From Crambe crambe (lineage: Eukaryota > Porifera > Demospongiae > Poecilosclerida > Crambeidae), in NCBI GenBank assembly GCA_963924555.1, contig OZ004589.1, positions 5,146,001-5,210,000 of the forward strand: a stretch of 64,000 nucleotides of DNA, in the 5' to 3' direction. Made by a program: the position numbers and the translations under genes. Positions 33,607-48,200 of this stretch are shown piece by piece (position 1 is the stretch's first letter; every line of letters starts with the position of its first letter). A model generated the notes under the pieces. It ran no database searches and was not told the DNA's origin. It saw only the letters and a list, made by a program, of their open reading frames with translations.

Positions 33607-36172
33607 TCACACAGACACAAGAGAGTAATCACAGATTTGATTACAATACTTATCAAATGGTGAGTCTGTAAACTTATCACACAGCCATTTCTTTTTTGCA
33701 AAACCCAGAATTTCCTGAAGAGCTGAGGTGAGTATTTTTCCTGACCACGTCAGTATCCACCCAGAATTGATTACCTGCAAAAGAACATCTTTTAGTTTTG
33801 TAAAGTGCATGCATGGATTAACCTGCAAGAATAATTATTAATTTTCATGAGGAAATTTTATCGTTGTAGTTAACTACCAATTTTTTGTTTTTCGTGGATA
33901 GCCTACATAAAGAGGGGGTGTGCAAATCCACACCCAGCTTGAAAATTACCTTCATTTTCTTAAGCATGGCTAAAAATGCAAGGGAAATGCTAACTAGCCA
34001 GTTGCTCCTTGGTTTGAAAAGCAGTTCATGTTCTGCTGAGGCAGCTCTAACTTCATGTACCTTGCTTGATTAACTTTATAGCCTAGTTCGGAACTTGACA
34101 TAGCCTCAGGCTTTATTTAGCTATAGCTGGCTTTATATAAACTTACTACAAACACTGATGGAATTACTCCAGTGATATCAACTCCACTGATATCGGCATA
34201 ACACTCGTCCATGTTTGTCAGTTCTCTATACTTCTTCGTGATGGTATTTTTTAAATTGTCATAATCAGCATCCTTCTCTCTGTCTTTAAGCTCCACAAAT
34301 ATGCAGGCACTTTCATCTAAATACAAACAAGTTCACAGATATACAGTGGAATCTTTAAGTGTGGACACTAGATCATATATAGAGTATACCAGCAGTGAGG
34401 ATTATAACTCTTTTGAAATGATCTCAGACCATGGGAAGAGTTGATTGGCCATAATGATATGGCCTTTAAATACGTAGATACATTCCTAAGTGCAATGGGA
34501 TGTTGATCAGACATTGACCTTTTGACCGAGTAAATGGCCTATGGAAGACTATTATAATCCTCACTGTACCAGTGATAAATATCACAATTAAAGAGATGTC
34601 CTTAATTCAGGGATGAATCAATATATCAAAGGGACCCGAAAAGTGTCTGTAATAATAATATTGTACAGTGAAACCTCCCAACAATGGGACTCCAAGACTC
34701 TCTACAGCAGCCAAACTACGGAATGATATCCTTATATAAACTAGCTAGACTCCAAGAAGTGGCAACCTCTTTACTCCGAACAACGGCCAACCATTGCTCC
34801 CAGCTACAAGATTCAGACTCTCATAATGGTCAGACACAAAACCACACCCAAGAATTGGGGAGCACACATGCCCAGTTTACCCAAGGTTGTCACTAAGATA
34901 AACTATGTACAACTTGGAGATAAAAATATTAAGTGAGTTAACTAATCAGTGTCAATGTACTTAATTTTCATCACTTTAGTGTTGAATTCACCCTATATCA
35001 GCTAGAGAGTACTATAGTACTCTCTAAGTAGGGATGGCACGGGTGGCCCCATTGGACTAATACCCCGAATACTTCCCTCTACAGTCAGCAACTCCTAACT
35101 TGAACAGAACACCTTCAATGTGCTTGGACTCAAGTATGAAGAGCAGAAGACAAAGCAGTATCATTTTACACAACTCAGTCTAAAATCGCCGTTTTCATCT
35201 GGTTGTTCATCATCATCATCAAATGACCTATTTCAGAAATGGCTCACTTGAATGCTACACTACTCAAAATTGACTGTGCTATAAATCTTTATGTTTAACT
35301 CGACATGTTCAAAAATAGCACGTCATTTTCCAACTTGCTAGCTTTCAACCAGATATTTTATGCCACACCCCCATACATGTGATTCTTGGACCTTGACCTC
35401 ACGACTGACTAGCGAGTCCGTCATTGGCTTTCTCTCTTGGTGTTGGTCTCTCAGAGCATAAATCCTAGGCACTAGTCTGGTTATGAATCAAGGCTCAATG
35501 TAACAGGTACATATCATAATATAAAATTAGGTCAATGGCGATCAGAGAGTACAATAGTGGTCTTTAGTAGGGATGGCACATTGGACTAATACTTAGTACA
35601 AGTAAGGGAAAAAACATTTTATGAAATGAAAAAAAGATGTAGGGATGACCACTGCTCAAAAAAGTAGGGAAACAAGAAGGATGGAAATGGGATCAATCTT
35701 TGTTCTGTATATCCAGCCAACAATCCCTACATATACGTACATTACTACACTATAATCTGAAGCTACCCGACGTATATATAGGGATTGTTGGCTGGATATA
35801 CAGAACAAAGACTGTCCATCCTTCTTGTTTCCTTACTTTTTTGAGCAGTGATCATCCCTACATCTTTTTTCATTTCACGAAATGTTTTTTCCCTTACTTG
35901 TTCCTAGTCTTTTCTCCTCTCTTTTATGATTTTACGTAGCTATGTATAGAGTTCATTCTTCTATGTGTATGCAGGGACAGATGAAAGAAGAATAGTTCTC
36001 CAATAGCATACCAGCCCAATCATTATCAACGAGTCAAGATGTTGTGTTATTGTTGAGCTATACTTGGAGAACACCTTCAATGTGCTAGGACTCAAGTATG
36101 AAGAGCAGAAGACAAAGCAGTATCATTTTACAGTGACTTCTAAAATCGCCGTTTTCATCTGGTCGTTCATCA

Positions 36173-36204
<32 letters not shown>

Positions 36205-39200
36205 CAACTTATTTCAGAAATGGTTCATTCAAATGCTATAATTTTCATACCATACTACTCAGTAATCCTTTACCTTTAACTCGACATATTCAAAAATAAT
36301 ATGTCATTTTCCAACTTGCTAGTTTTCAACCTACGATGTGGCAGACATTTTTATGCCCCGCCCTGTACACATGATTCTTGGACCTTGACACAACTGACTA
36401 GCGAATCTGTCATTAGTTTTCTCTCTTGATGTTGGTCTCTCGATGCTCAGAGCGTAAACCCTAGGCACTATAGTCTGGTTATGAATCAAGCCTTGATGCA
36501 ACAGTACATATCAGTTAAGGCCTTAAAAAAGAAACAAAATTAAGTCAATGGCAATCTTATTATAAACTGTATAGATAGCATTAGTCCTTCCAGATCAGAT
36601 TCATTTCGGCTCATACAATTTTATGATGAAACCTCCAATGAACTACATACGTAGCTACAATATGTGATAGCAGGATCAAGATGATGAACAAGTAAAGGAA
36701 AAAATATTTTAAAAAATAGGGATGGCTGCATGCGGTTCAAAAAAGTTCAGAGTGAACTTCAATCAAGTAACCCCTTACCCATCACCAACTTCACTCCCTT
36801 TATATTTCATCTTGGCCTGTCATGGGAGTGAAGTAGGAATAGTTAGGTAGTGATTGTGCCATGTAATAATGACCACACTCTGACAGTATACTGTGGGACT
36901 GTTCCATGTAAACATATATTATGTAGTTTCAGTCTTGAAGGGGCAGTACCCACTTGAAACACTTCGATATCTCTCAGTATTTTGGTTCTCATGTGTCTGA
37001 TTTTAGTGCAATCAGTCAATACTATAAATACCGTAAGGATTCTTTACCCGGAGAGATGTTTCGTGGTTCTTAAGAATTAATTATTACAAAGGATGAATTC
37101 TCTCCAAAACAATAACTGTATAGTAGCTTCAAATCTTACAGTCAAATCCTTGCTCTTGAGATTTAGTTTGAGCAGTCCCACTATGAATTCCAACCAGAGA
37201 TGTTTTCACAATTCGTTCATCAATTTTCATCTGTACAAAATACATTATGTAATCAAGTCACATAACAGGTAACTCGTAATCATTTGATTACCATCTGGTC
37301 TTCAATATAAGCGACATTTAACCATACACCTTGAATCCTCATGGCTCCATTCAGTCTTCCTGTGATCTTGTATCCTCCATTCTTAAGTCTAAGAGCCAAG
37401 TCAGAAGTAAAAAATCCATGACCTAAAAACCACAACCATAATGATTATTGTAAATAATTAGTGAAATATACTGAGTGTTATCAGAATAGTTTATTACTAG
37501 GGAAATGCAAAGCATTGTGGGGTGAGCGCACATGTTCGGTTTGCCCAAGGTCATCATGGAAATAAACTACAATGTTAGGATGTACATACGATAAATAAAT
37601 GCATATGTTTGCATATGAGGGTGAAAGGTCACTTTGCTTATCCCAATAAAGTAAAACTGTATAGCTAAAAATCATACCATATTTTTCATAGTTATAATAG
37701 GTGTCTTTGAAGCTCTTCTTGCTTTCATCATCATTAAATCTGGCCATTCCTGGTAGAGGCTGCTTCAAGCAAAGGTACCCAGGTTCACTCATACTACCAG
37801 CCGTTGGTCCTTTCTGCATTATTAATAACTACTTTCATGAATAATAATCATTGATAATAATACACTTGCATGATGAATATCATTGATGACAGGATTGACT
37901 CCAAAAAATGGCTTGGCAGGAAAATTTCCTGTTGGTAGATCAGTAAGACCATGATCAATGATGATAGCAATGCCCCCAGTTTCTACGTACATAAAGATAT
38001 ATACATAGCTGAACAAGACCACTATGATATGATTGCTTACCAGTTTGCCACCATGTATCCACAAATTTGCAATGGTCCGATCCAATTTTTTCACGAAACC
38101 AGTCACGAACTTTACTGTTTAGATGCTCTCCAACTATAATGATGTATTAGGGAGTAGAAGAGAACAGTAAAACTTTCTTGTTATGATTGATTGAATTCTA
38201 ACAAAAGGAATAAAGCATGATCGTGGTCTACATGTGGCTCTGAGAAAGCAAGTGAGGTCATCTATCTATTAATAGCCAAATAAAGGTAAGGAGTTTAGCT
38301 ATCAGATTTTTCATTTGTTTACAAGCATTCTTGACAGCTAAGCCATTTTAAAGCCTACAATGGAAATGTATTGGCTTCATCCTACTACGTAGGTAATAAT
38401 ATGAATAATACCTCGCTCCTCCCTTGTTGGCTTAGCCTATGTAAACAACCAGTCTACTGTATGGCATATAGAGCAGTACCAACAATCAGGCATGATGTAT
38501 GATTTGCCAAGGAATACATAATTGTCCAAAATTATGACTAGACAGCTAGTCCGTCATATCAGCACATTCCCAGCTATTATACTAAATACTGAGTAGACTA
38601 TAGACTAGGGTATAAGTATATTCATAGGCGTAGGAACAAGGGGGGGTAGGGGGCTACAAGCAATTTATCAGAAGGACAGATGAACTGAATTGAAATGAAA
38701 GTGCCAAACAAAAATTCTAGATATTTACTCAATAATATAGCTAGCTAATTATCGATAGGATTCAATCAGGGTAGAAACTTCTAAACAAAACTTCCCAACT
38801 TCCCCTCATCTCGTGTATATTATTTGTGACATAAACCCAGATTTGTCTCCAGATGCAATCTAAGGGGATCAAATTTTCCCGGGGGAACATGCCCCTGGAC
38901 CCCCCTAGATGGCAAACTTTGTGTGCTATGTAGCCTAGCTACTGCCCTCCTAACCGAAATTATCTTCCTACGCCTATGGTATTCATAATTAAGGTACAAA
39001 AATTATAAGGGGATTTTCTACTGAACTGACTTAACAACTCATATTCAGCTCTTGGCTTCTGTATATCTCAGCTTCTCTATTGGTCCTCCCTGTAGCTAGT
39101 CAAGCCAGCCTCAAACTGAATAGCTACCCTTAAAAAATCACTTGACTCCTTTCACACATAACTTCAGTGAAGGTTACTTTAACTACAGCTTCATGGCTTA

Positions 39201-42200
39201 CCAGTTGCAATTGTTTTAAGTGAAGATAGTTTGAAATTGGAGACATCCTTATCACCCAACTCCTTCATCAAACCGGTAATCACTTGTGGAGTGACATAAA
39301 ACTGATTTATTTTATGATTCTCGATTGCTTTCCAGTATCGATCTATATAAAATTAATTCAGTACTAATATAAAGTCTTAGATAACTCCTTAACATACCAT
39401 TATCAGGATGTGTAGCAGTGCCCTCAAAGAGCAAAGTAGTAGCTCCATTGCAAAGAGGACCATACACCACATAGGAGTGTCCAGTGATCCAGCCAAGGAC
39501 AGCCATGCACCCAAAAACATCTCCAGGTTTATAATCAAAGACATACTGTTTGAAAAGGCACAAGGTGAATGATGTTTCATAATCAACGACCAAGGGCAAC
39601 CCTTCACCAGGAGCTACAGACTGCATACACTACACATGTGCAGGATATATAGCTAGCTAGCTCTGCACCAGATGATGTACCCCCAAGTCTCGAGCTAGTA
39701 AAGCTGCTTAAAAAATCCATGCTCAATAATTATTTTCCCTGGGGGGGGCATCTGTTTTACTAACATAGACAGCTCTGGATTACATACGTATTATAGGCAT
39801 GTGCATGGAATAATAATAGGAGATTAGTACATGCTACAAATTTTTTTGTGACCTTGTGTGTTAAGGCAGTGTAGAGTAGATATCCAGCAGTTGAATGTTT
39901 GATACCAGTAGGAATAGAGCTTGAGGTGGTGCCTGATGTGTACATGATGAACATTGTATCTTCAGCTCCTACTGGTACTGGGTTAAATGTGATAGGATGC
40001 TTTTCCATTTCCTATTAATCATAATAACATTTTTGACACTTGTAACTAGCCATTGCTTTCATCATTAATAACCTCTTCAAGACTGAAATTACAGCTTTCA
40101 TCCCAAGGAACCTTTTCTGATGGATACCTGTTTGCTACTAGGACAGTGAACTGTTGTTCTTGCATTTTTGCACTTGCAGATTTTATCATACGCAAGGCAG
40201 TATCCAAATTGAATTTCAAATGGAATTTTTTCCTTCCAATTTCAACCACATTCGATGTGATAATGCACTTTGCATCAGCTGGATACAAACATATGAGTGA
40301 CAAGTGAGTGCAAAGCGAAGTAGGGATAGCAATAAAATTCTATCGCTCATAGCTTCAATAACTACGCCTATATCACCCAACTTAATCCCTGTTCTTCACT
40401 CCCCCTCAGCATCAGCTGGGTACAAACATAATTATGAGTGATACTTATCAGCTAGTGATTAGATTTAGCTAATAGTAGATATTAATGAATAATGGCTAGG
40501 ACATACCATCCTGTATTCTGTCTTTTAATTCACCCACTTTCAAGACAGCAAATACAACACTAAAAAGAAAGATGTTATTCAAATTCCACAATGAACACAA
40601 TGAATCTACTATGGGATTGGATTTGGGGGAGGGTAGGGGTGGGAGGGGCAGTATAGAATCCAGCTGTGGAGTTTTTATTATACCTGTGGATAGCTCCGAT
40701 TCTTGTACAGGCTAGCATGGCAGCCACAGCAATGGGAGAAGAAGACATGTAAATGATAACCACATCTCCTTTCACTACTCCCTTGCTAGTCAGCACATGG
40801 GCTATCTGGCATGTCATCTTCAGCAATTTACTAGCAATAATGACAGCAAAGACTCATCTACATAGATATTAATTAACAATTAAGTCTTACTAGTAACTGA
40901 TCTTTTCAGATGTTCCGTCATTTTTTTCCCATATAATGGCTGTTTTGTTGGGGGTGGCTTTAGCATGTCGATCAAGGCAATTCACTGGGTGGAATTGCAA
41001 TAAGATGAGGTATATGATAATAAAAGTTGTGGGTAAGCTATGTATATACACATGAACTCACCTGATGCATTGAGCTTCCCATCAAAAAAGTGTATCTTCC
41101 CATTCTGCATATCACATCCTTCCATTACTTTTTCTGCTGTGCATGGTTCATTCCATATTAACATTTTATTTGCCATTTTAAACCAAAATTTCTTTGGATT
41201 CTCGATGCTCTCCTCATACAATTTGTCATAATTTGCCATTACATCTGATATTGGGATCAGACTTTCATCTTTCACTATATCATGGATATTTTGTGTCTGT
41301 GAGAACAAACAGTTCAATATCGTGATATGATAGCTAGCTAAATAGATAGCTATGACATTATAGCTATTACTTACGTACCTGATAAAGAACATGATCATCA
41401 AGGGTCAGCTCAATTATCCCAGCCTGCCCTAAATCCGGTCGAAGCTTTTCACAAACTTCTTTTATATGTGAGCAAATGGATTCAGGGACTTGCCAATAAA
41501 TTATGATGCAACCAGGATTTACAGTTATCAATTTCAGCAGAGTAGGGTTAATAGAAAATTCACTTGCAAAATGTGCACAATGTTCGCTGAGTTGAGCTAA
41601 TGTCATTCTTTTCATATCACCAGTAAATTTAGCTTTGAGCAATCCAACATCTTCATCCTTAACAAAGGTACTGTGCACATCCAAATAGTCCACAACAAGG
41701 GTCTCACGTTTATATTTCTCAACTTCAGTGCTGTGCTCCTTCAATCTTTTCTCAAAATCACACTTATCATTCTCATCCTCAAAGCACTTTTTTATTAGAT
41801 GTTTCAGTAATTTAAAGTTGAGAAAATCTAAACCTTGATTCTGAGATAATTCTTTCATCATTTCTTCCCAATTAGCTATCTCAGTTGACCCACTTCCCAA
41901 TTTTAAGCCAAGGCCAGTGGTTAAGTAGACACGAAAAGGGCTTAAAGGAATATCCTTGCTCACCAAGTACCGATAGATATCTGTAGTGATCTCTGCAAAT
42001 TCTGTTTTCAAATTGTCATATCCTTCCTTTGCAGCAGGATTGATTGCTAATATACAGTGACACAACACACACATGTATAATGCAGTCATGATCACAATAG
42101 TATAGAGTAATAAAATAATTACATGCATGAAAGTAAAGTAAAAGTTGTAGACCAATAATTAATTAAACACATTGACTATAATGATCAGTGTGATTTCTTG

Positions 42201-45200
42201 TTATACCAACAAGTGTGGAGGAAACTCATTCAGCTCGCTATAGGTTTAGCTTGCAGTTAACATCTGATTCATAGCACTGGTATTAGCAGTTTACTGCCAT
42301 TTGTGTAACCCTTGTTTTCAAACATGAATTTATTATAAAAATATTTAAAAAATAGCAGCACACCATGGAGGAAACTAGATCATGATGGGCCATGATGTCT
42401 CATTACTACAGAATCATTTAGCTAATAACAGTAAACCATGCATGAAGGAAACTAGTGATGAATTATTCAGCACACTATTACAACATCTGTTTCATAATGA
42501 GAAATCAAGTTGCTCGATTATCAGCACACCATGAGGAAACTAAATCATATGTAACTATACAGAATCAATTAACTATAGCTATCTGTAATAACAGTAAACT
42601 TAAACAATGGAGGAAACTGAATACACAAGCAATAAGGCTTCACAAACACTCAATTATACTAACAAGGAAATGGTTATAGAATAGTCTGATATCATTATAA
42701 TCACAAGTAGCTACGTATATGCACTGTAGCTAGCTGGTTGCACTGTTTTCAAAAATTGCTGATTTCCTTGCCTATCCCTATAGCTAACCATAATTATAAG
42801 GTACATCCTGCAGACCACGACAGCTACTGCAATAGTTTATCTAGCCCAGCCAAACTCTGCCAATTTTAATGTCTGACAACAATACTGTTTCATTATCAAA
42901 AGTACTAGGCCATTAAGGTCACATGACCCCGTTTCTGGGCCAATCCAGTCTCCCGTTTTTCTAGACTGACTGCTGCCTGACAGGGGTCAAGATATCAAGA
43001 GCCTTTCTCAAATTCTTGGTGATGACCTGTAGTAAAAGTTGCTAAATATATAACTAGAGCCTATATTAAAACTTTGACTTTGACATAGCTATTAAAACAT
43101 TTACTGCACATAAATCTGTCAACTTGAACAGCTTCTTGGCCCTTGTCTCTTCCAACTTTTCTTCCCACATTGGAAGAATGTCTGTGGAGTCAGAAATGGA
43201 TCTCTTCTGTGTTACTGAACCGAAGTTCACGCATTCATTACCATACGTCACGAATACGTCACAAAAATGCATCCATCAAGCGATCTGATTGGTGGCGTCA
43301 AAATCTTGACGTGAGACACAAGTTATTGATGCTAATGTTCCCAGACTCTTTCCCTTCCCTTGGGTTGGTAAGGGTCACCGCTATGCCATACTAGTAGTAT
43401 AGTTGGTTGTTTGGAAAGAACAAGTCACAAAGGTCATGAGTTCAAACTCTTATTTCAAGTCTATACTTTCTACACAGGTCTCAAAAGAATTACAGACAAC
43501 TAGCTAATACTTATTATTATGAGTTCAAAGAATTCAAGACATGTTTTATTGACTTTGTTATCATTACCATCTGTTTGAGCACTATCTAGAGGTGTGCCTT
43601 TTACTGTTCATTTTGACTAAGCTGCCACTATAGCAGGCCCGTACGCAGGATTTTGAAAAGGGGGGTTACTAGGTTAATACACATGGAAAACCACACCCAT
43701 TTTAATGACCACACCCCTTAGAACAAAAATTAATTAGAAATCAAATGATAAACTCGCATTTTCCATTCTATGCGGATGTTTCTTAAGGAAAAGTTTACAC
43801 ACTTCATCTATATTTAGTTCTGGATAGTTTACATGAAGGTAGCTAACTAGGTATAATAGGTATGTACTGTACATCATGTGCAGTAAATTAGCTACAGCTA
43901 ACATATATGGGTACATGGACAGTTAAAGTGAAGTGACATGCATTTGTGTAGACATGGAACTGTCAGTGACTGAGTGTAATTAAGGTCACATTGAGCTAGC
44001 CAAGAAGCAGCATGCAACTAACTTCTTCATCTTTTTGAAAAATATGACTGAATTGTAGTATTTGTTCTCTTCCATTCTTTGCTCAATCATGTAAACTAGT
44101 TAGATGGCATGGCAGCAGTGTAGTGTATCTCTGTGTGTGCTGTCTTTGTGTGATTGTTAGTTTAACCTTTGTATCATTGCCTATTCATCTGTGGTTATTG
44201 GTTTTTGTAATTAGCATGCTATAAGACGTTCTAGAACTTTTAGTTCAATGCAGATCAGACTTTTGTAGCTATCTATAATTATTGTTGTTATTAAAAACTT
44301 GCCCTCAACTATAACATTGGCGACGAGGATGGCGACTACAGTGGTAGCAGCCACATACGGATCACTTCCAGAGTTTGATGCAGAAAACGAGTCTGTCAAG
44401 TCCTACACTGCTAGGGCTAAGATCTATTTCAGGGCTAATTCTATTCCTGATGGCATACAGGCTTCAGTGCTTCTGAGCTGCATTGGTGGAAAAACGTACG
44501 ATATCCTGGAAAGTCTTCTCGCTCCAGCTCCTCTGGACGAAGCAACCCTGGACACTCTAGTTTTAACGCTAGAAGAGCATTTTCAACCTAAGCCAAATGT
44601 GATCGCTCAACGTTTTACCTTCCATCAAAGGAATCAGAAGCCAACCGAAAGCATTGCAGAATATCTTGCTGCTCTTCGAAAGCTTGCTATCGACTGCGAT
44701 TTTGGCGCAAAGGAGGTACTGGAAGCAACCTTGCGAGATCGTCTTGTTGGTGGAATCAGAAATACCGCCCTACAGAAGAAACTGCTATCCACGAAGAATC
44801 TCACTTTCAAGGATGCCTGCGATGTAGCCAAGAGTGTGGAAGCTGCTGAAGCCAACGCTAAAGCCATTGGCAATGCACATGCCAGTACGACCACAACAAC
44901 TTCAGTCCATACTGTGGCAAAGTATAAGCAGAAAAGAGATAAGCCAAGCACCGTGTCTCCGCTCGATCAGAAAAAGCAACAGCCGTGTTATCGTTGTGGC
45001 AGACGAAATCATCTTCCCTCCGCTTGCAAATTTACCGATGCTACCTGCCATTCGTGCGGGAAGAAAGGCCATATTGCACCAGTGTGCCACTCCCGTCCAA
45101 AGCAACCGCAAGCTCCCAGGAAGCGACCACAATACGGAAGTCATCAGCCCAAGCCTACTCATTATGTGGGTATTGATGCCGCACCAGATGTAGAAGAGGA

Positions 45201-48200
45201 GGAGCTCTACTTATTTGCTCTTGGCAGCAAGTCTAGCCGGGAGGTGAAACCAATTCGGTGTAAGGTGCTAGTGGATGAAGTACCTGTGTGGATGGAGATT
45301 GATACTGGTGCTGAAGTCTCAGTCATGCCTGAAGCAGTCTATCTGTCACTATTTCCAGAAAAGCAGCTGGTCAAATCCTCAGTTATTCTCAAGACCTACA
45401 CAGGAGAAGTTATTCCAGTAGTGGGTGAGATTTCTGTACAAGTTCGACACAACTCACAGTCTACCCAGACGATGCTGGTGGTAGTGTCCACAGATGGCCC
45501 GGTCCTCCTGGGACGGGACTTGTTGGGAAAGATCAAGCTGGACTGGCAGCAGTTGAACCAAGTTCGAAGTGAGGAGCGACCGACATTATCAGCAGTATTG
45601 GACCAGCATAAGTCTGTTTTTAAGGATGAGTTGGGTACAGTGAGAGCCCATCGAGCCAAGCTGCATGTGTGTCCATCGACCATGCCAAAGTTCTTCAAAC
45701 CTCGACCGATTCCGTTCGCCATCAAAGACATCATTGGTGCAGAGCTAGACAAAATGGAGAAAGCTGGTATTTTGGAAAAGATATCCCATAGTGAGTGGGC
45801 AGCTCCCATAGTTACCGTACCAAAGAAAGATGGCACTTACCGTATCTGCGGTGACTACAAGGTCACAGTGAATTCTGCTCTGGATGTTGATCAATATCCA
45901 CTACCAAACCCGACCGATTTATTTGCATCCCTTGCTGGGGGACAAAAATTTTCCAAGCTGGACCTTTCAAGAGCTTATCAGCAATTATTATTGGATGATG
46001 ACTCCAAGAACTTTACCACTATTAATACTCATCAGGGGATGTACCGTTATACCCGCCTGCCATTTGGGATTGCATCTGCCCCTGCGATTTTTCAGAGAAC
46101 AATGGACTCAATATTGCAGGGAATACCCAACGTCATTTGCTATCTGGATGACATTCTGGTCACAGATACTGATGATCAAGCTCATTTGCAGAATCTGAAG
46201 GCAGTCCTTCACCGCCTGGAAGAGTGCGGTCTCCGAGTCAAGCTGGCGAAATGTGAGTTCATGAAAGCATCCGTTGAGTATCTTGGTCATCGAGTGAGCT
46301 CCCAAGGACTACATCCGTTGGAGAGCAAGCAAGACGCTATTGTTCAGGCCCCAGAGCCACAGAATCTTCAGCAGTTAAGATCCTATCTGGGACTTCTCAA
46401 CTACTATGGGAAATTTATCCCTAATCTGGCCACCATTGCACATCCACTCCACAATCTGCTGCGGAATAATGTCAAATGGAGTTGGACCTCAGAGTGCACT
46501 CGAGCTTTCAAAGCCACCAAACAGGCTCTGGTATCTTCAGATGTGTTGATACATTATGACCCAACTTTACCTATTTCCCTTGCAGGTGATGCCTCTGCCT
46601 ATGGGCTTGGAGCTGTGATATCACATACTCTACCAGATGGCACCGAACGCCCAATTGCATTTGCCTCCCGAACTTTATCATCAGCAGAGCAGAATTATGC
46701 TCAGTTAGAGAAGGAGGCTGCATCGTTAATATTTGGGATAAAGAAATTCCACCAATACCTCTATGGTAGGAAATTTACACTGGTAACCGACCACAAGCCA
46801 CTCACAGCTATTTTAGGCCCCAAGAAAGGTATTCCAACACTGGCAGCTGCTCGATTGCAGCGTTGGGCAGTTTTGCTTTCTGCATATTCTTATACGATTC
46901 AGTTTAAGCCCACAGCAGACCATTCCAATGCGGATGGCCTATCCAGACTACCACTCCCAGAGGTCACACTTGAGGGTCAGAGTGCAGAAGCAACCATTTT
47001 TAATATCAGCCAGATTGAGAACTTACCAGTCACTGCTGTGCAAGTTCGCCAAGCAACCCAAAATGATGCTGTTTTGAGCAAAGTATTGAAGTTTACACAG
47101 CAAGGGTGGCCCAAAGATGTTGAGAGCGATCTCATACCATATCAGAACAGAGCTCAGGAACTTTCAGTGGAAGACAACTGTCTTCTGTGTGGAAGGAAAG
47201 TAGTGGTACCTGCAGAGCTAAGAGAGAAGGTTCTAGAGGAGCTCCATGCTACTCATCCAGGAATTGCCAGGATGAAGGCCATGGCTCGCAGTCATGTGTG
47301 GTGGCCGGGGATTGACAAGCAAATCGAAGCTGTGGTAAAGAGTTGTCTCCCATGTTTGAGAGTTAAGCAAACTCCAGCATCTGCCCCACTACATCCATGG
47401 ACTTGGCCGCCCAAGCCATGGCAACGTATACATGTAGATTTTGCAGGGCCTTTCCTCAACAAGATGTTTTTTATTATCGTGGATGCACACTCCAAGTGGC
47501 CAGAGATATATGAGATGAGTTCGACTACATCTCAAAGCACCATCAATGTTTTGCGACATATGTTTGCTAGCTATGGTCTACCCCTCCAATTAGTGTCTGA
47601 TAATGGACCACAATTTGTGGCAGCCGATTTCACATCTTTCCTCGAGGAGAATGGAGTAAAACACATCCGTAGTGCCCCTTACCATCCTGCCACAAATGGG
47701 TTGGCGGAGAGATTTGTGAGGTCATTCAAAGAAGCCATGAAAGCTGCAGGAGCATCAGCCACATCTGTCCGCCAGAAGTTGGAGAATTTCCTGCTATGTT
47801 ATCGCTCTACCCCTCATGCAACTACCGGTGTAGGAGCGATATGGGGCCCCCCGTGATATGGGGCCCCCCGGCCGTATATCACTAGTGAAATGGGGCCCCC
47901 AGGGGGGCCTCAAAGCGCTAGTATTTTGGGGCTCCCCCAGTGAAATGGGGCCCACGCACGCGTGCTGGCAATCAGCTGGGAATAGCAGCTAGCTATGTCA
48001 GTATTCCTACACAGCCATCAAAAGAGTACTTGACAGGTGGAGTGTATCCTGATGGCTATGACAAGCAGTCTAAGAATGAAGAGGAGGAAGATCCACAAAA
48101 CTGCAGCATATAAAAATTGCTATAGGCGCTAGGCTGATGTGTTGATTTGGTGGGCAGAGGTTCTTGGAGTTAGCCCCTAGAGACACTAGGTTCATGCGTG

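Noticed and set aside
44634-46305. Several minus-strand and out-of-phase open frames across the gypsy gag-pol
   Set aside because: They are shadows of the long gag-pol frame and show no domain of their own.
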